From an uncultured Bacteroidota bacterium (GTDB lineage: Bacteria > Bacteroidota > Bacteroidia > Chitinophagales > Chitinophagaceae), in NCBI GenBank assembly GCA_903906365.1, contig CAIVKC010000029.1, positions 1 through 64,000 on the forward strand: a DNA stretch of 64,000 nt. Reading direction: 5' to 3'. Shown here piece after piece: positions 51,402-59,882 of the stretch; position 1 is the first letter of the stretch, and each line of letters opens with the position of its first letter. The translations under genes and the position numbers were made by a program. Under the pieces are notes generated by a model that worked only from the letters and a program-made list of their open reading frames with translations, had not been told where the DNA came from and searched no databases.

Positions 51402-52913
51402 ATGAAGAAACTTGTCAATTGCCTGATTGTTGCTGCGCTTGGTTTTTGTTTTGCCTGTCAGACGGGAAAGCAGGCCTTCAATCCTGATAAAAAATACGCC
51501 CCGGAAGCCCTGAGGAAGGATTACCGGCTGTTCCGAAGCATCCTGGAGGAGTCCCATCCCAGCCTGTACTGGTATACCAGCCCCGACAGCCTGCAGGCCT
51601 ATTTTGACGGGGGCTACGCCCGCATCACCGATTCGATGACCCTGCCTGCCTTCCGGACCCTGTTGAGCTATACCATTTCCAAAATCAACTGCGGTCACAC
51701 TTCCGTGCGCTATTCCAAGGCTTTCAACCGCTACCTGGATACCGCCAGGCTCCGGCTCTTTCCGCTCAGTGTCAAATTGTGGAAGGATACCATGGTGGTG
51801 ACCGCCAATATCAACCGAAGGGATTCGGTGCTGCGCCGGGGTGTTGTCATCAAAAGCATCAACGGGCTCAGCCAGACCACCATCCGGGATTCCCTGTTCA
51901 ATTACCTGGTCACCGACGGCTATTCGCTGACCGGAAAATACCAGACCCTGAGCAGCGATTTTGGATTTGGCGCCTGGTATAAGAACGTCTTCGGACTGCC
52001 CGATCAACTAGACATCCATTACCTGGATTCCGCCGGGCAGGAAAAGCAGGTCAGCGTGCCGGTTTATGACCCGGCCTCCGATACGGCCCGGTTCAGGCAC
52101 CTCTCCCAGCCCCGGGGTCCGGGAGAAAAGAAGGTTCTCAAGAGGCCAAATTTCGAGGTATCCATGGTCAGGAATCTCCAGGTGGATACGGCAGGCAGTA
52201 CCGGCTTCATGACAGTCAGTACCTTCTCGAGGGGCTACCAGCTCAAGCGTTTTTTCCGCCGGTCCTTCAGGACCCTGAGGGAAAACCACATCCGGGACCT
52301 GGTCATCGATGTCCGGTCCAACGGCGGAGGCGAGGCGTCCAACTCAACCCTGCTCACCCGCTATTTGATCGACCGAAAATTCAAAATCGCGGATTCCCTC
52401 TATGCGGTGAACCGCCACAGCCGGCATTATGATAAATACATTGGCAACAGCCTGCTGTACCGCACCATGATGCTCTTTGTCACCAAAAAGCATAGAGACG
52501 GCAAATACCATTTCGGTTATTTTGAACGGCATTATTTTAAACCCAAAAACAAGGACCATTTTGACGGGCAGGTCTATGTCCTCATTGGCGGGAATTCCTT
52601 TTCGGCTACCACCCTTTTTGCCGGTTCGCTCAAAGGACAAAAAAATGTCACCATGGTGGGGGAGGAGACCGGGGGGGGATCCTATGGCAACAGTGCCTGG
52701 ATGATCCCGGAGGTCACCCTGCCCAATACCGGGCTGCGCTTCAGGCTCCCCAAATTCCACCTGGTGGTCAACAGGAACTGGGTCAAAGACGGCCATGGTG
52801 TCATGCCCGATGTGCCCGCACTGCCCACCACCACCGCCATCAAGCAGGGCATTGATTTCAAGGCGGAAAAGGCGCGTGAATTAATCCTGTCCCACAGCGC
52901 CCAAAAACCCTGA
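51402..52913 (+). CDS. S41-family serine peptidase lipoprotein
   Basis: A lipobox (GFCFAC, Cys about 19) marks a lipoprotein of 503 residues. The S41 core shows VIDVRSNGGGEASNS and the nucleophile region GGNSFSATTLFAGSLKG, followed by VGEETGGGSYG; the Ser and downstream Lys fit the catalytic dyad. A PDZ-like region may occupy about 120-200. These tail-specific-like peptidases process proteins in the envelope. The next gene encodes a thioredoxin-fold protein 42 bp away and may be in the same operon. Confidence 0.88.
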   Translation: MKKLVNCLIVAALGFCFACQTGKQAFNPDKKYAPEALRKDYRLFRSILEESHPSLYWYTSPDSLQAYFDGGYARITDSMTLPAFRTLLSYTISKINCGHTSVRYSKAFNRYLDTARLRLFPLSVKLWKDTMVVTANINRRDSVLRRGVVIKSINGLSQTTIRDSLFNYLVTDGYSLTGKYQTLSSDFGFGAWYKNVFGLPDQLDIHYLDSAGQEKQVSVPVYDPASDTARFRHLSQPRGPGEKKVLKRPNFEVSMVRNLQVDTAGSTGFMTVSTFSRGYQLKRFFRRSFRTLRENHIRDLVIDVRSNGGGEASNSTLLTRYLIDRKFKIADSLYAVNRHSRHYDKYIGNSLLYRTMMLFVTKKHRDGKYHFGYFERHYFKPKNKDHFDGQVYVLIGGNSFSATTLFAGSLKGQKNVTMVGEETGGGSYGNSAWMIPEVTLPNTGLRFRLPKFHLVVNRNWVKDGHGVMPDVPALPTTTAIKQGIDFKAEKARELILSHSAQKP

Positions 52914-52955
52914 ATCTTTAGGATCTTTACCAGCCCCGCCCTTTAGCGGTCTTTT

Positions 52956-53450
52956 ATGATCAAGGTCCTTTCCATATTTTCACTGACGGTGCTGCTGAGC
53001 GCCACTGCTTCCCTGCGGGCGCAGCCCCCCGCGTCTGCTGCCATGCTCAAACCGGTGCGAGGACCGCTGGTCTCTTTTGGTTCGCTCACGCCCGGTGATA
53101 CCCTGATCCTGGTTTGCTTCTGGTCGGCGGCTTCTGATGCGGGCATCGAAGCCCTCGATGCCATCAATGCGCAGTATGCCGGCTGGAAAAAGCGGGCCCG
53201 TTTCAGGATGCTGGCGGTCGCAGAGGATGAAGGCAGGGGATCCGGCCGGATCCGGGGATTAAAATCGGAGCATGGCTGGACCTTTGATGTATATGAGGAC
53301 ATCAACGGGGAACTGCGGGCAGCTGCGCACATACGCAATTTGCCGTCTTCGGTAATCATCACGGGTGGTAAGGTCGTTTACCAGATGGAGGGATTTGAAA
53401 AGGGGGCGGAAGCCTACCTGTTCGATAAGATCCTGGCCATGCAGCCCTGA
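52956..53450 (+). CDS. TlpA/thioredoxin-fold secreted protein lacking the CxxC motif
   Basis: A signal peptide (about 1-22) precedes a thioredoxin-like domain. The strand LILVCFWSA is followed by S60-D-A-G63 where TlpA-like proteins have CxxC, so both redox Cys are missing. The cis-Pro loop survives as NLPSSVIITGGKVVYQMEGF. It therefore cannot do thiol exchange and may bind a partner or act as a chaperone. It follows an S41 peptidase gene, which suggests a joint periplasmic role (inference). Confidence 0.8.
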   Translation: MIKVLSIFSLTVLLSATASLRAQPPASAAMLKPVRGPLVSFGSLTPGDTLILVCFWSAASDAGIEALDAINAQYAGWKKRARFRMLAVAEDEGRGSGRIRGLKSEHGWTFDVYEDINGELRAAAHIRNLPSSVIITGGKVVYQMEGFEKGAEAYLFDKILAMQP

Positions 53451-53464
53451 GCGCCGGCCTCATT

Positions 53465-54574
53465 TCATTCCCCCGCCAGCAGGAGTCTTTTCAGGCTGAG
53501 GTCTTCGCCGATGAGGATGAACTCGGCGGCAGAGCCCGGCTTAATACATCCATAGGTATGGTCAATGCCCATGAGGGTGGCTGGATACAGGGAGGCCATC
53601 CGCAGCGCTTCGGGCAGGGGGATGCCCACTTTTTCCACCCCGTTTTTCACCGCCTGCAGCATGGTCAGCGCCGATCCCGACAGGGTGCCGTTTGGCAGGG
53701 TATAGCGGTCCCCCCTGAAGACATGGGGATATTCGCCATGACTCACCTGGGCCACCGCATCGGTGATAAAATACAGGCGCTGGCCCATGATTTTTTTGGA
53801 TATGCGCACACTGGCAAAATCCACGTGCACGCCGTCGCAAACGATACTGCTCATGACCTCCGGGTGGTCATAGACGGCGCCCACCATGCCGGGTTCACGG
53901 CCCTGCAGGGGACTCATGGCGTTAAAAAGATGGGTGGCAGCCGGGATGCCGCCATAAAAGGCGTTGACGGCCTGTTCATAGGTGGCATTGCTGTGGCCCG
54001 CCGACAGGACGATCCCCTCCGCGGAGATCATATCAAGGCTCGCCTGGTCGCATATTTCCGGGGCCATTGTCATTAGCTTAATCACTCCCTTTCCATGGTC
54101 CAGCAGGCTGCGTAATTCGGCCGCCACGGGCTTTTTGATAAAGGCTTCCAGGTGTGCCCCTTTTTTGGCAGGGTTGATGAAGGGGCCTTCCAGGTGCAGT
54201 CCCAGCAGCCCTTCTCCCCCGGAGGACCAGTACTGCCTGATTACATCGATGCCGCGCAGGAATTTATCCATCGAATTGGTGGCCAGCGTAATCATAAAAC
54301 GGGAGCATCCTCCGGCCATGCAGTATTCGTAGGTGGCTTCCAGCGATTGGGTGGAAAGTTCGGCAGAAAACAATTTGCCGTTCCCCCCGTAGATCTGCAG
54401 ATCCATTAGTGCCGGAGCCAGCATATATCCCTCCAGGTGAACGGAGCGGTAGGCTGCCGGCACCGAATGCCTGGGAACAATATCCACTACTTTAGCGTCC
54501 CTGACCAGCACGGCGTGGCCGGTCAGGATCTCATGGCCATTGAAGATTTCGCGGGCATTGTAGGCAATTGACAT
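53465..54574 (-). CDS. nagA: N-acetylglucosamine-6-phosphate deacetylase
   Basis: I chose ATG 54574 (369 aa), since the longer frame from 54613 would overlap the upstream amidase gene. NagA motifs are present: LEGPFINPAKKGAH (metal-ligand Glu), SAGHSNATYEQA and PAATHLFNAMSPL (ligand His), and ITDAVAQVSHGEY with the catalytic Asp. The first HxH of other amidohydrolases reads DLQIYGG, as in single-metal NagA of E. coli. It feeds GlcNAc from chitin or cell wall into glycolysis. Confidence 0.93.
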   Translation of the reverse strand: MSIAYNAREIFNGHEILTGHAVLVRDAKVVDIVPRHSVPAAYRSVHLEGYMLAPALMDLQIYGGNGKLFSAELSTQSLEATYEYCMAGGCSRFMITLATNSMDKFLRGIDVIRQYWSSGGEGLLGLHLEGPFINPAKKGAHLEAFIKKPVAAELRSLLDHGKGVIKLMTMAPEICDQASLDMISAEGIVLSAGHSNATYEQAVNAFYGGIPAATHLFNAMSPLQGREPGMVGAVYDHPEVMSSIVCDGVHVDFASVRISKKIMGQRLYFITDAVAQVSHGEYPHVFRGDRYTLPNGTLSGSALTMLQAVKNGVEKVGIPLPEALRMASLYPATLMGIDHTYGCIKPGSAAEFILIGEDLSLKRLLLAGE

Positions 54575-54584
54575 GTTGGGGGTT

Positions 54585-55376
54585 TTAGGGTTCCAATATA
54601 AAGGAGTCCGCATCTTTTAGGAAAGGAAATTGGGTCCGTATTTCTTCCAGTGACTCCCTGTGCAGCTCGCAGGTCACCACCGATGGGTCGTTTCCACAGT
54701 CATGCACCGTCTGGCCGAGCGGGTCCAGGATTACCGAGTCCCCCGCATAGGCGATCTGGTTGCCGTCCACCCCCGTGCGGTTTACGCCCACCACATAGCA
54801 CTGGTTTTCGATGGCCCGGGCCTGCAGAAGCGTTTTCCAGGCATGGCTTCTGCGCTGGGGCCAGTTGGCAACGTAAACCAGCAGGTCATATTCGGGCTCA
54901 TCCCCCTGGGGGGACTGGCGCGACCAGACCGGGAAACGAAGGTCATAGCATATCAGCAGATGGATCTTCCAGCCGTTGACCGAGGCAATCAGGCGTTTGT
55001 GCCCCGGGCTGTAGGACTGGTCCTCTCCCCCGTAGGCAAACAGGTGACGCTTGTCGTAATGACCGCACTGTCCGTTGGGCAGCATCCACAGGAGCCTGTT
55101 GAAATACCGTCCGTCTTCTTCGATGATGAGGCTGCCTGTCAGGATGATCTTCCTTTCGGCAGCCGTCTTTTTCATCCATGCCACCGAAGGACCTTCCATG
55201 GTCTCGGCCAGCCTGACGGGGTCCATTGAAAATCCCGTGGAAAACATTTCCGGCAGGACTACCAGTTCCGGCCTTCCCGGGATATCCCATATCTTCTGCT
55301 CCAGCATCTGCAAGTTGGATGCTTTGTCCTCCCAGAACAGGCTGGTTTGGATTATGGTTACCTTCAGTGTTGTCAT
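54585..55376 (-). CDS. Omega-amidase / nitrilase-superfamily hydrolase
   Basis: The 263-residue protein has the nitrilase catalytic triad Glu-Lys-Cys: LPEMFSTGF, HYDKRHLF and LICYDLRFP. It resembles YafV/NIT2 omega-amidases, which hydrolyse 2-oxoglutaramate and 2-oxosuccinamate in methionine salvage and glutamine transamination. Its stop lies 10 bp before the chosen nagA start, so the two are probably co-transcribed. No signal peptide is present. Confidence 0.92.
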   Translation of the reverse strand: MTTLKVTIIQTSLFWEDKASNLQMLEQKIWDIPGRPELVVLPEMFSTGFSMDPVRLAETMEGPSVAWMKKTAAERKIILTGSLIIEEDGRYFNRLLWMLPNGQCGHYDKRHLFAYGGEDQSYSPGHKRLIASVNGWKIHLLICYDLRFPVWSRQSPQGDEPEYDLLVYVANWPQRRSHAWKTLLQARAIENQCYVVGVNRTGVDGNQIAYAGDSVILDPLGQTVHDCGNDPSVVTCELHRESLEEIRTQFPFLKDADSFILEP

Positions 55377-55518
55377 GGCGAAACTTATAAGAACATAAAG
55401 TTAGCAGATTGCCGCTTATCCCCGGCAGATGCCCCTAAAGGACTGCAGGTATTGCTCCAACCGCGCCCATTGGCTATATTTAGTGGATTATTCACCCCAA
55501 CCCACCCGGCTACACATC

Positions 55519-56019
55519 ATGAGCGCTGCTTATAATAGGGCCCTTTTCTGCACCTGGAGCCTGCTGCTGATCGGCTGCGACCGGGTAAGCAAAACCATGG
55601 CCAAAGACCTGCTGGAACACCATGATCCGCTCTCCTACCTGCACGACAGCGTACGGCTGGAGTACGCAGAAAATACGGGAGCCTTCCTGAGCCTGGGTGC
55701 GGGCTGGCCCTCGCCCCTGGGTTTCTGGGTCCTGGGCATGCTGCCCCTGTGGATGCTGCTGGCTTTTTTGGGCTATGCCCTGAGGGCGTCCAGGGCGGTG
55801 CCCTTCTGGCAGATGCTGCCGCTGATCCTGATTTTTTCTGGCGGCATCGGCAATATCATGGACCGGCTGCTGTTCGACCGGCATGTAACTGATTTCATCA
55901 ACCTGGGGTGGGGACAAACCCGTACCGGCATCTTTAATGTAGCCGACTTATATGTAAGCGGCGGAGCCCTGCTTTTCTTACTGGGACGCCTGGCCCCGAT
56001 GCCGGGCAAATCCAACTGA
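55519..56019 (+). CDS. lspA: Lipoprotein signal peptidase
   Basis: ATG 55519 gives 166 residues, the normal LspA length; the frame also opens at 55429 but lacks family similarity there. Four membrane helices carry the motifs GCDRVSK, EYAENTGAFLSLG, GGIGNIMDRL and FNVADLYVSGG. The two catalytic Asp are in HVTDF (about 125) and NVADL (about 143). It cleaves lipoprotein signal peptides at the lipobox Cys, serving the many lipoproteins of this window. Confidence 0.95.
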   Translation: MSAAYNRALFCTWSLLLIGCDRVSKTMAKDLLEHHDPLSYLHDSVRLEYAENTGAFLSLGAGWPSPLGFWVLGMLPLWMLLAFLGYALRASRAVPFWQMLPLILIFSGGIGNIMDRLLFDRHVTDFINLGWGQTRTGIFNVADLYVSGGALLFLLGRLAPMPGKSN

Positions 56020-56208
56020 CCCCTACTGGCATTGGCCGGCCCATCAGGCCCGAAGCCGCCCGCGTTGCCGGGTTTTTCCATAAGGAATTGTTAAGGTTTC
56101 CCCCGGACGGCCGGTTCCCGAATACCGTTTAGTTATCGAAAAGTTATTCAATTCAACCCAGTAAACCTCTTACATGATTTTTGCGTCTTAATCATAAAAC
56201 AAAAGATT

Positions 56209-56574
56209 ATGAAAAAGATACTAATGATGATGCTGGCGCTGGGTATGGTCTACGGAGTGTCTGCCCAGCGGATTGTCCACGGAGGCGGGGTTTATTATGG
56301 CGGACCCCGGGTGTATGTAGGGGTGGGAGCCTATGGCCCTTTCTACAACCCGTTTTATTACCCCTTCTATTATCCTTACGGCTACTACAACAGGCCTTCC
56401 AAACTGGACCTCAAGATCCAAGACATCAAAAATGATTACCGCGACAGGATATGGTCTGTAAAACATGACAGCTCCCTGACGCATAAGGAAAGAAGGCAAC
56501 AGGTGCATATGCTTAAGGAGCAAAGGGACCGTGACGTGCAGGATGCCAGGCGCAATTATTACAAATCGTATTAA
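56209..56574 (+). CDS. Small secreted Tyr/Gly-rich protein with helical tail
   Basis: A signal peptide (about 1-19) is followed by a Gly/Tyr/Pro/Phe-rich stretch (about 25-62) of the YYPFYYPYGYY type, then a charged helix (about 65-115, KLDLKIQDIKNDYRDRI to DVQDARRNYYK). The layout recalls small envelope or biofilm proteins. The family is not recognised. A strong terminator follows. Similar Tyr/Gly-rich composition occurs in the 743-residue protein at 28570. Confidence 0.65.
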   Translation: MKKILMMMLALGMVYGVSAQRIVHGGGVYYGGPRVYVGVGAYGPFYNPFYYPFYYPYGYYNRPSKLDLKIQDIKNDYRDRIWSVKHDSSLTHKERRQQVHMLKEQRDRDVQDARRNYYKSY

Positions 56575-56616
56575 TCCGTCTCTTTACCTCTGTTTTTTCA
56601 AAAAGGTCCGCCCGGA

Positions 56617-56642
56617 AACCCCTGTTAAGCAGGGGTTTTTTT
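56617..56642 (+). terminator. Rho-independent terminator after the small secreted protein gene
   Basis: AACCCCTG/CAGGGGTT, loop TTAAG, followed by five more T. It overlaps the end of the convergent recX gene. Confidence 0.88.
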
Positions 56643-57132
56643 ATGCCTGCTCCTGCAGGACCTGCTCAATCAGGGGATATTCATAGCCTTTGTGCAGGAG
56701 GTAATCCCGTAATTTCTTTTTTTTAACCAACAGGCTGTCTTCCCCGCCAAGGGATGCCCATTTTTTTGCGGCCAGTTTGCGCAGGGTTTGTTCATAATCG
56801 GAATCCGGGATTTCCTGCAGGGCTTTTTTGATGCAGTAGGGGCTCACCTGCTTTTGCTTGAGTTCGTGGGTGATTTTTACCCGGCCCCACTGTTTGAGGC
56901 GGAAGCGGCCTCCGGCAAAAAGAATGGCAAACCGCTCTTCATTGAGGTAATTTTCCTCAATCAGGGAGGCCAGCAGCCCTTCCACCTCCCTGGTGCGCAG
57001 TCCCATCTGATAAAGCTTCTCTTTGACCTCGCTGTGACAGCGCTCCTGGTAGGCACAAAAATGCTTGATCTTCTGAAAAGCCTGCTGCGGGGTTGCCTGT
57101 TTTGACTGGTACCTGTTCATTGCCGGTTTCAA
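56641..57132 (-). CDS. recX: RecX-family regulator
   Basis: The 163-residue helical protein matches RecX, with CAYQERCHSEVKEKLYQMG, EENYLNEERFA and GRFRLKQWGRVKITHELKQKQV. RecX caps RecA filaments and limits recombination. An alternative start is ATG 57120. It is not next to recA, which is about 42 kb away in this window, and is divergent from dnaN. Confidence 0.88.
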   Translation of the reverse strand: MKPAMNRYQSKQATPQQAFQKIKHFCAYQERCHSEVKEKLYQMGLRTREVEGLLASLIEENYLNEERFAILFAGGRFRLKQWGRVKITHELKQKQVSPYCIKKALQEIPDSDYEQTLRKLAAKKWASLGGEDSLLVKKKKLRDYLLHKGYEYPLIEQVLQEQA

Positions 57133-57210
57133 ATGTAGGGCCTTTAGGGCTTCTTAATCACAAGAAATTAACAATTCAACCCCAGCCCGGTATTGGCTTT
57201 TGGTAATTGG

Positions 57211-57240
57211 TTGGGTATTAATTAAAAATCAGTAGTTTCG
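57211..57240 (+). promoter_or_regulatory. Candidate dnaN promoter
   Basis: TTG (57211-57213), a 19-nt spacer and TAGTTTCG (57233-57240, one mismatch to TAnnTTTG) lie 17 nt before the dnaN ATG. Confidence 0.4.
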
Positions 57241-57257
57241 CCCCAAACTCAACTCTC

Positions 57258-58373
57258 ATGAAGTTTATCGTTTCCTCGTCGGCATTGTTGAAACAGCTGC
57301 AGCAGATCAGTGGTGTAATAAACGCCAATACGGTATTGCCCATCCTGGAGGATTTTCTCTTTGAAGTCGAGAAAAATAAGCTCACTGTCGTTGCCACCGA
57401 CCTGGAAACAGTGATGAAAGTGCACCTGGAAGTGGAGGCAAAGGATGCTGGAAAAGTGTGCATTCCAGCCAAAATACTCATCGATTCCCTGAAAAACATT
57501 CCCGATCAGCCCCTGACCTTCAATATTGACAAACATTTTGCCGTGGAGCTCACCAGTGATAACGGTAAATATAAAGTGATGGGTGAAAACCCCGATAATT
57601 TCCCCAAGGAGCCTGTTTCCGACGATACCACCTCCTTTAACACCACTTCCGGAGCGCTGGTCAGGGCCATCAACAAGACCCTTTTTGCGGTAAGCACCGA
57701 TGACCTCCGTCCTGCCATGACGGGTGTCTTTTTTGAAATGGATAAAAAGGGGCTGCAGTTTGTAGCCACCGATGCCCACCGCCTGGTGCGCTACAAGCGC
57801 ACCGACATCAGCTGTCCCAAGACAGATTCACTGATTGTACCCAAAAAGCCCCTGAACCTGCTTAAGTCAGCACTCCCCGATAACGAAGATGAAATCACCA
57901 TCAGCTATAACAGCAACCACCTCTTTGTCAAACATGGCACCACGCAGATGAGTTGCCGGCTGATCGATGCCCGGTTCCCGGATTATAAGGTAGTGATCCC
58001 TGTAGACAATCCCTATAAACTCACGGTCAGCCGCAGTGATTTTCAGAGTGCTTTAAGAAGGGTCAGTATTTTCTCCAACAAAAGCACCAACCAGGTCGTA
58101 CTCAATATCCAGGGCAGTGAACTGCAGCTGGCCGCACAGGATGTGGATTTTTCCTTTGAAGGCAACGAGCGTATGAAATGCCAGTATGACGGGGAAGACC
58201 TCGCCATTGCCTTCAACGCCAAGTTCCTCATCGAAATGCTCAACGCAACCGACTCACCGGAAATAAAAATCGAACTGTCCACCCCCACCAAGGCCGGGAT
58301 CATCAAGCCGACCGATCACGAGGAGCAGGAAGAATTGCTCATGCTGGTCATGCCGCTGATGCTCAATTCCTGA
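57258..58373 (+). CDS. dnaN: DNA polymerase III sliding clamp, beta subunit
   Basis: The 371-residue protein matches DnaN over three repeated domains. It opens MKFIVSSSALLKQLQQISG and has LPILEDFLFEV, ATDLETVMKV, DLRPAMTGVFFE, ATDAHRLVRYKR and a C-terminal LMLVMPLMLNS that forms the clamp edge. It tethers the replicative polymerase and Pol I to DNA. It is transcribed alone, with a terminator 43 bp after the stop, and is not next to dnaA. Confidence 0.97.
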   Translation: MKFIVSSSALLKQLQQISGVINANTVLPILEDFLFEVEKNKLTVVATDLETVMKVHLEVEAKDAGKVCIPAKILIDSLKNIPDQPLTFNIDKHFAVELTSDNGKYKVMGENPDNFPKEPVSDDTTSFNTTSGALVRAINKTLFAVSTDDLRPAMTGVFFEMDKKGLQFVATDAHRLVRYKRTDISCPKTDSLIVPKKPLNLLKSALPDNEDEITISYNSNHLFVKHGTTQMSCRLIDARFPDYKVVIPVDNPYKLTVSRSDFQSALRRVSIFSNKSTNQVVLNIQGSELQLAAQDVDFSFEGNERMKCQYDGEDLAIAFNAKFLIEMLNATDSPEIKIELSTPTKAGIIKPTDHEEQEELLMLVMPLMLNS

Positions 58374-58415
58374 GGGTTTGTTGGAGTGGATCTTCCCCTA
58401 GCGAACATACTGTTC

Positions 58416-58440
58416 TCCCCGCCCGTTGCGGGGATTTTTT
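58416..58440 (+). terminator. Rho-independent terminator after dnaN
   Basis: TCCCCGC/GCGGGGA, loop CCGTT, followed by six T. Confidence 0.85.
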
Positions 58441-58453
58441 CTTACATTGAGAT

Positions 58454-58858
58454 ATGCAATTCACCCAGCTGGCCTCTTTTGACAATTATATACAGGCCAA
58501 TATGCAGCTCTCCCTGCTCAAAGAAGAAGGCATCCGGTGTTATATCAAAGATGAATATACCATCACGCTGGATCCCCTGCTCAGTCCCGCCATCGGCGGT
58601 ATGAAACTGATGGTCAGCGAAGCCGACCTTGCCCGTGCCCTTGCCATCATCAAAGAGGCGGACCAGAAATTCCTGGAAACCTTCCCTTGTCCCCATTGCG
58701 GGCAGTGCAGGCTGGAACGTGTCCGGCAGGTGACCTATCCTGCCGGGTGGTGGCAGAAGATTCGTTTGTTGCTGATCAACGGGCAGGCCTCAGCGGAAAA
58801 AGTATTTTTCCACTGCCATAACTGCGGGGCAGATCTGGATGCCCTGCCTGCGGGCTGA
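58454..58858 (+). CDS. DUF2007-like protein with zinc-ribbon
   Basis: The N-terminal 70 residues (FDNYIQANMQLSLLKEEGIRCYI) match the small DUF2007 signal-transducing domain. The C-terminal part has two Cys pairs, CPHCGQC and CHNCGAD, forming a likely zinc ribbon, linked by a short basic stretch. It is cytosolic and 134 residues long. The function is unknown; a metal-dependent binding role is plausible. Confidence 0.8.
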   Translation: MQFTQLASFDNYIQANMQLSLLKEEGIRCYIKDEYTITLDPLLSPAIGGMKLMVSEADLARALAIIKEADQKFLETFPCPHCGQCRLERVRQVTYPAGWWQKIRLLLINGQASAEKVFFHCHNCGADLDALPAG

Positions 58859-58928
58859 CCCGGGCTGTTTGCCGGTTTGTGTTGGGCTGTTTTTTTATTT
58901 ATCTTCATCAAATCATTGAAGGGCTGAC

Positions 58929-59792
58929 ATGGAAAGACTGATCTCCTTTTTCGATCATATACAGCCCTGGCAGCGTTCCCTGCTGCTGGCAGGGGGCCTT
59001 GTTTTTTTCTGGATCCTGGAAGGCTTTTTCCCGAAATTTCATTTCCGTTATCAAAAATTCAGGCATGCCAGACTGAACCTCCTGTTCACCTTCACCACGC
59101 TGCTGATCAACCTGGCCTTTGCCTTTGCGATCCTGCGGGTTTCCCAATATGGCAGTACCCGGCATTACGGGCTCTTATATTGGGTGAGGCTTCCTTCCTG
59201 GCTTTTTCTGCTGGCCGGCGTATTGATCCTTGACCTGGTCAGCGCCTGGTTCATTCACTGGCTGGAGCACCGGATAAAGTGGATGTGGAAATTCCACCTG
59301 GTCCATCACGCCGATACCTGGGTGGACGTCACCACCGCCAACAGGCATCATCCCGGGGAAAGTGTGCTGCGGGCCTTTTTTACCCTGTTGGCCGTGTGGA
59401 TCACCGGCGCTCCCATGTGGCTGGTGTTTTTTTATCAATCCATCTCCGTGCTTTTTGCCCAGTTTAGTCACGCCAATATCTCCCTGCCCAAATGCCTGGA
59501 TCATGCCCTTTCCTGGGTTATCGTATCCCCCGATATGCACAAGGTGCACCACCATTACCTGCTGCCGCTGACCGATACCAACTATGGTAATATTTTTTCC
59601 ATCTGGGACCGGCTGCTGGGCACCTTTGTCAGGGTGGAGGATACCCGGGAACTGCAATACGGAATCGATCTCATTGCTTCTGAAGAGGAAAACAACCGGG
59701 CAGGGGCCCTGATGCAAATCCCCTTCCTGCCATACCGGTCACCGGAGGGCGCCAAATTCAGCCGGGAGGATAAAGCAGCCGGCCACCCGTGA
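58929..59792 (+). CDS. Sterol desaturase / fatty acid hydroxylase-family membrane protein
   Basis: The 287-residue protein has about four membrane helices and the di-iron His motifs: HWLEH (about 112), HLVHH (about 124), NRHH and HKVHHH (about 206-211). The set matches the fatty acid hydroxylase superfamily, which includes sterol desaturases and carotenoid and sphingolipid hydroxylases. Bacteroidota make sphingolipids, hydroxylated fatty acids and carotenoids, so any of these is possible. No carotenoid or sphingolipid genes are adjacent. Confidence 0.9.
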   Translation: MERLISFFDHIQPWQRSLLLAGGLVFFWILEGFFPKFHFRYQKFRHARLNLLFTFTTLLINLAFAFAILRVSQYGSTRHYGLLYWVRLPSWLFLLAGVLILDLVSAWFIHWLEHRIKWMWKFHLVHHADTWVDVTTANRHHPGESVLRAFFTLLAVWITGAPMWLVFFYQSISVLFAQFSHANISLPKCLDHALSWVIVSPDMHKVHHHYLLPLTDTNYGNIFSIWDRLLGTFVRVEDTRELQYGIDLIASEEENNRAGALMQIPFLPYRSPEGAKFSREDKAAGHP

Positions 59793-59882
59793 AGACGTGG
59801 CTGCCAGGCCCTGAAAGCCGGCCTGAAAAGTCCCGTCCCAAAGCAAACCTGCCTGTTCACCCAAGAATAAAAATTCACTATT

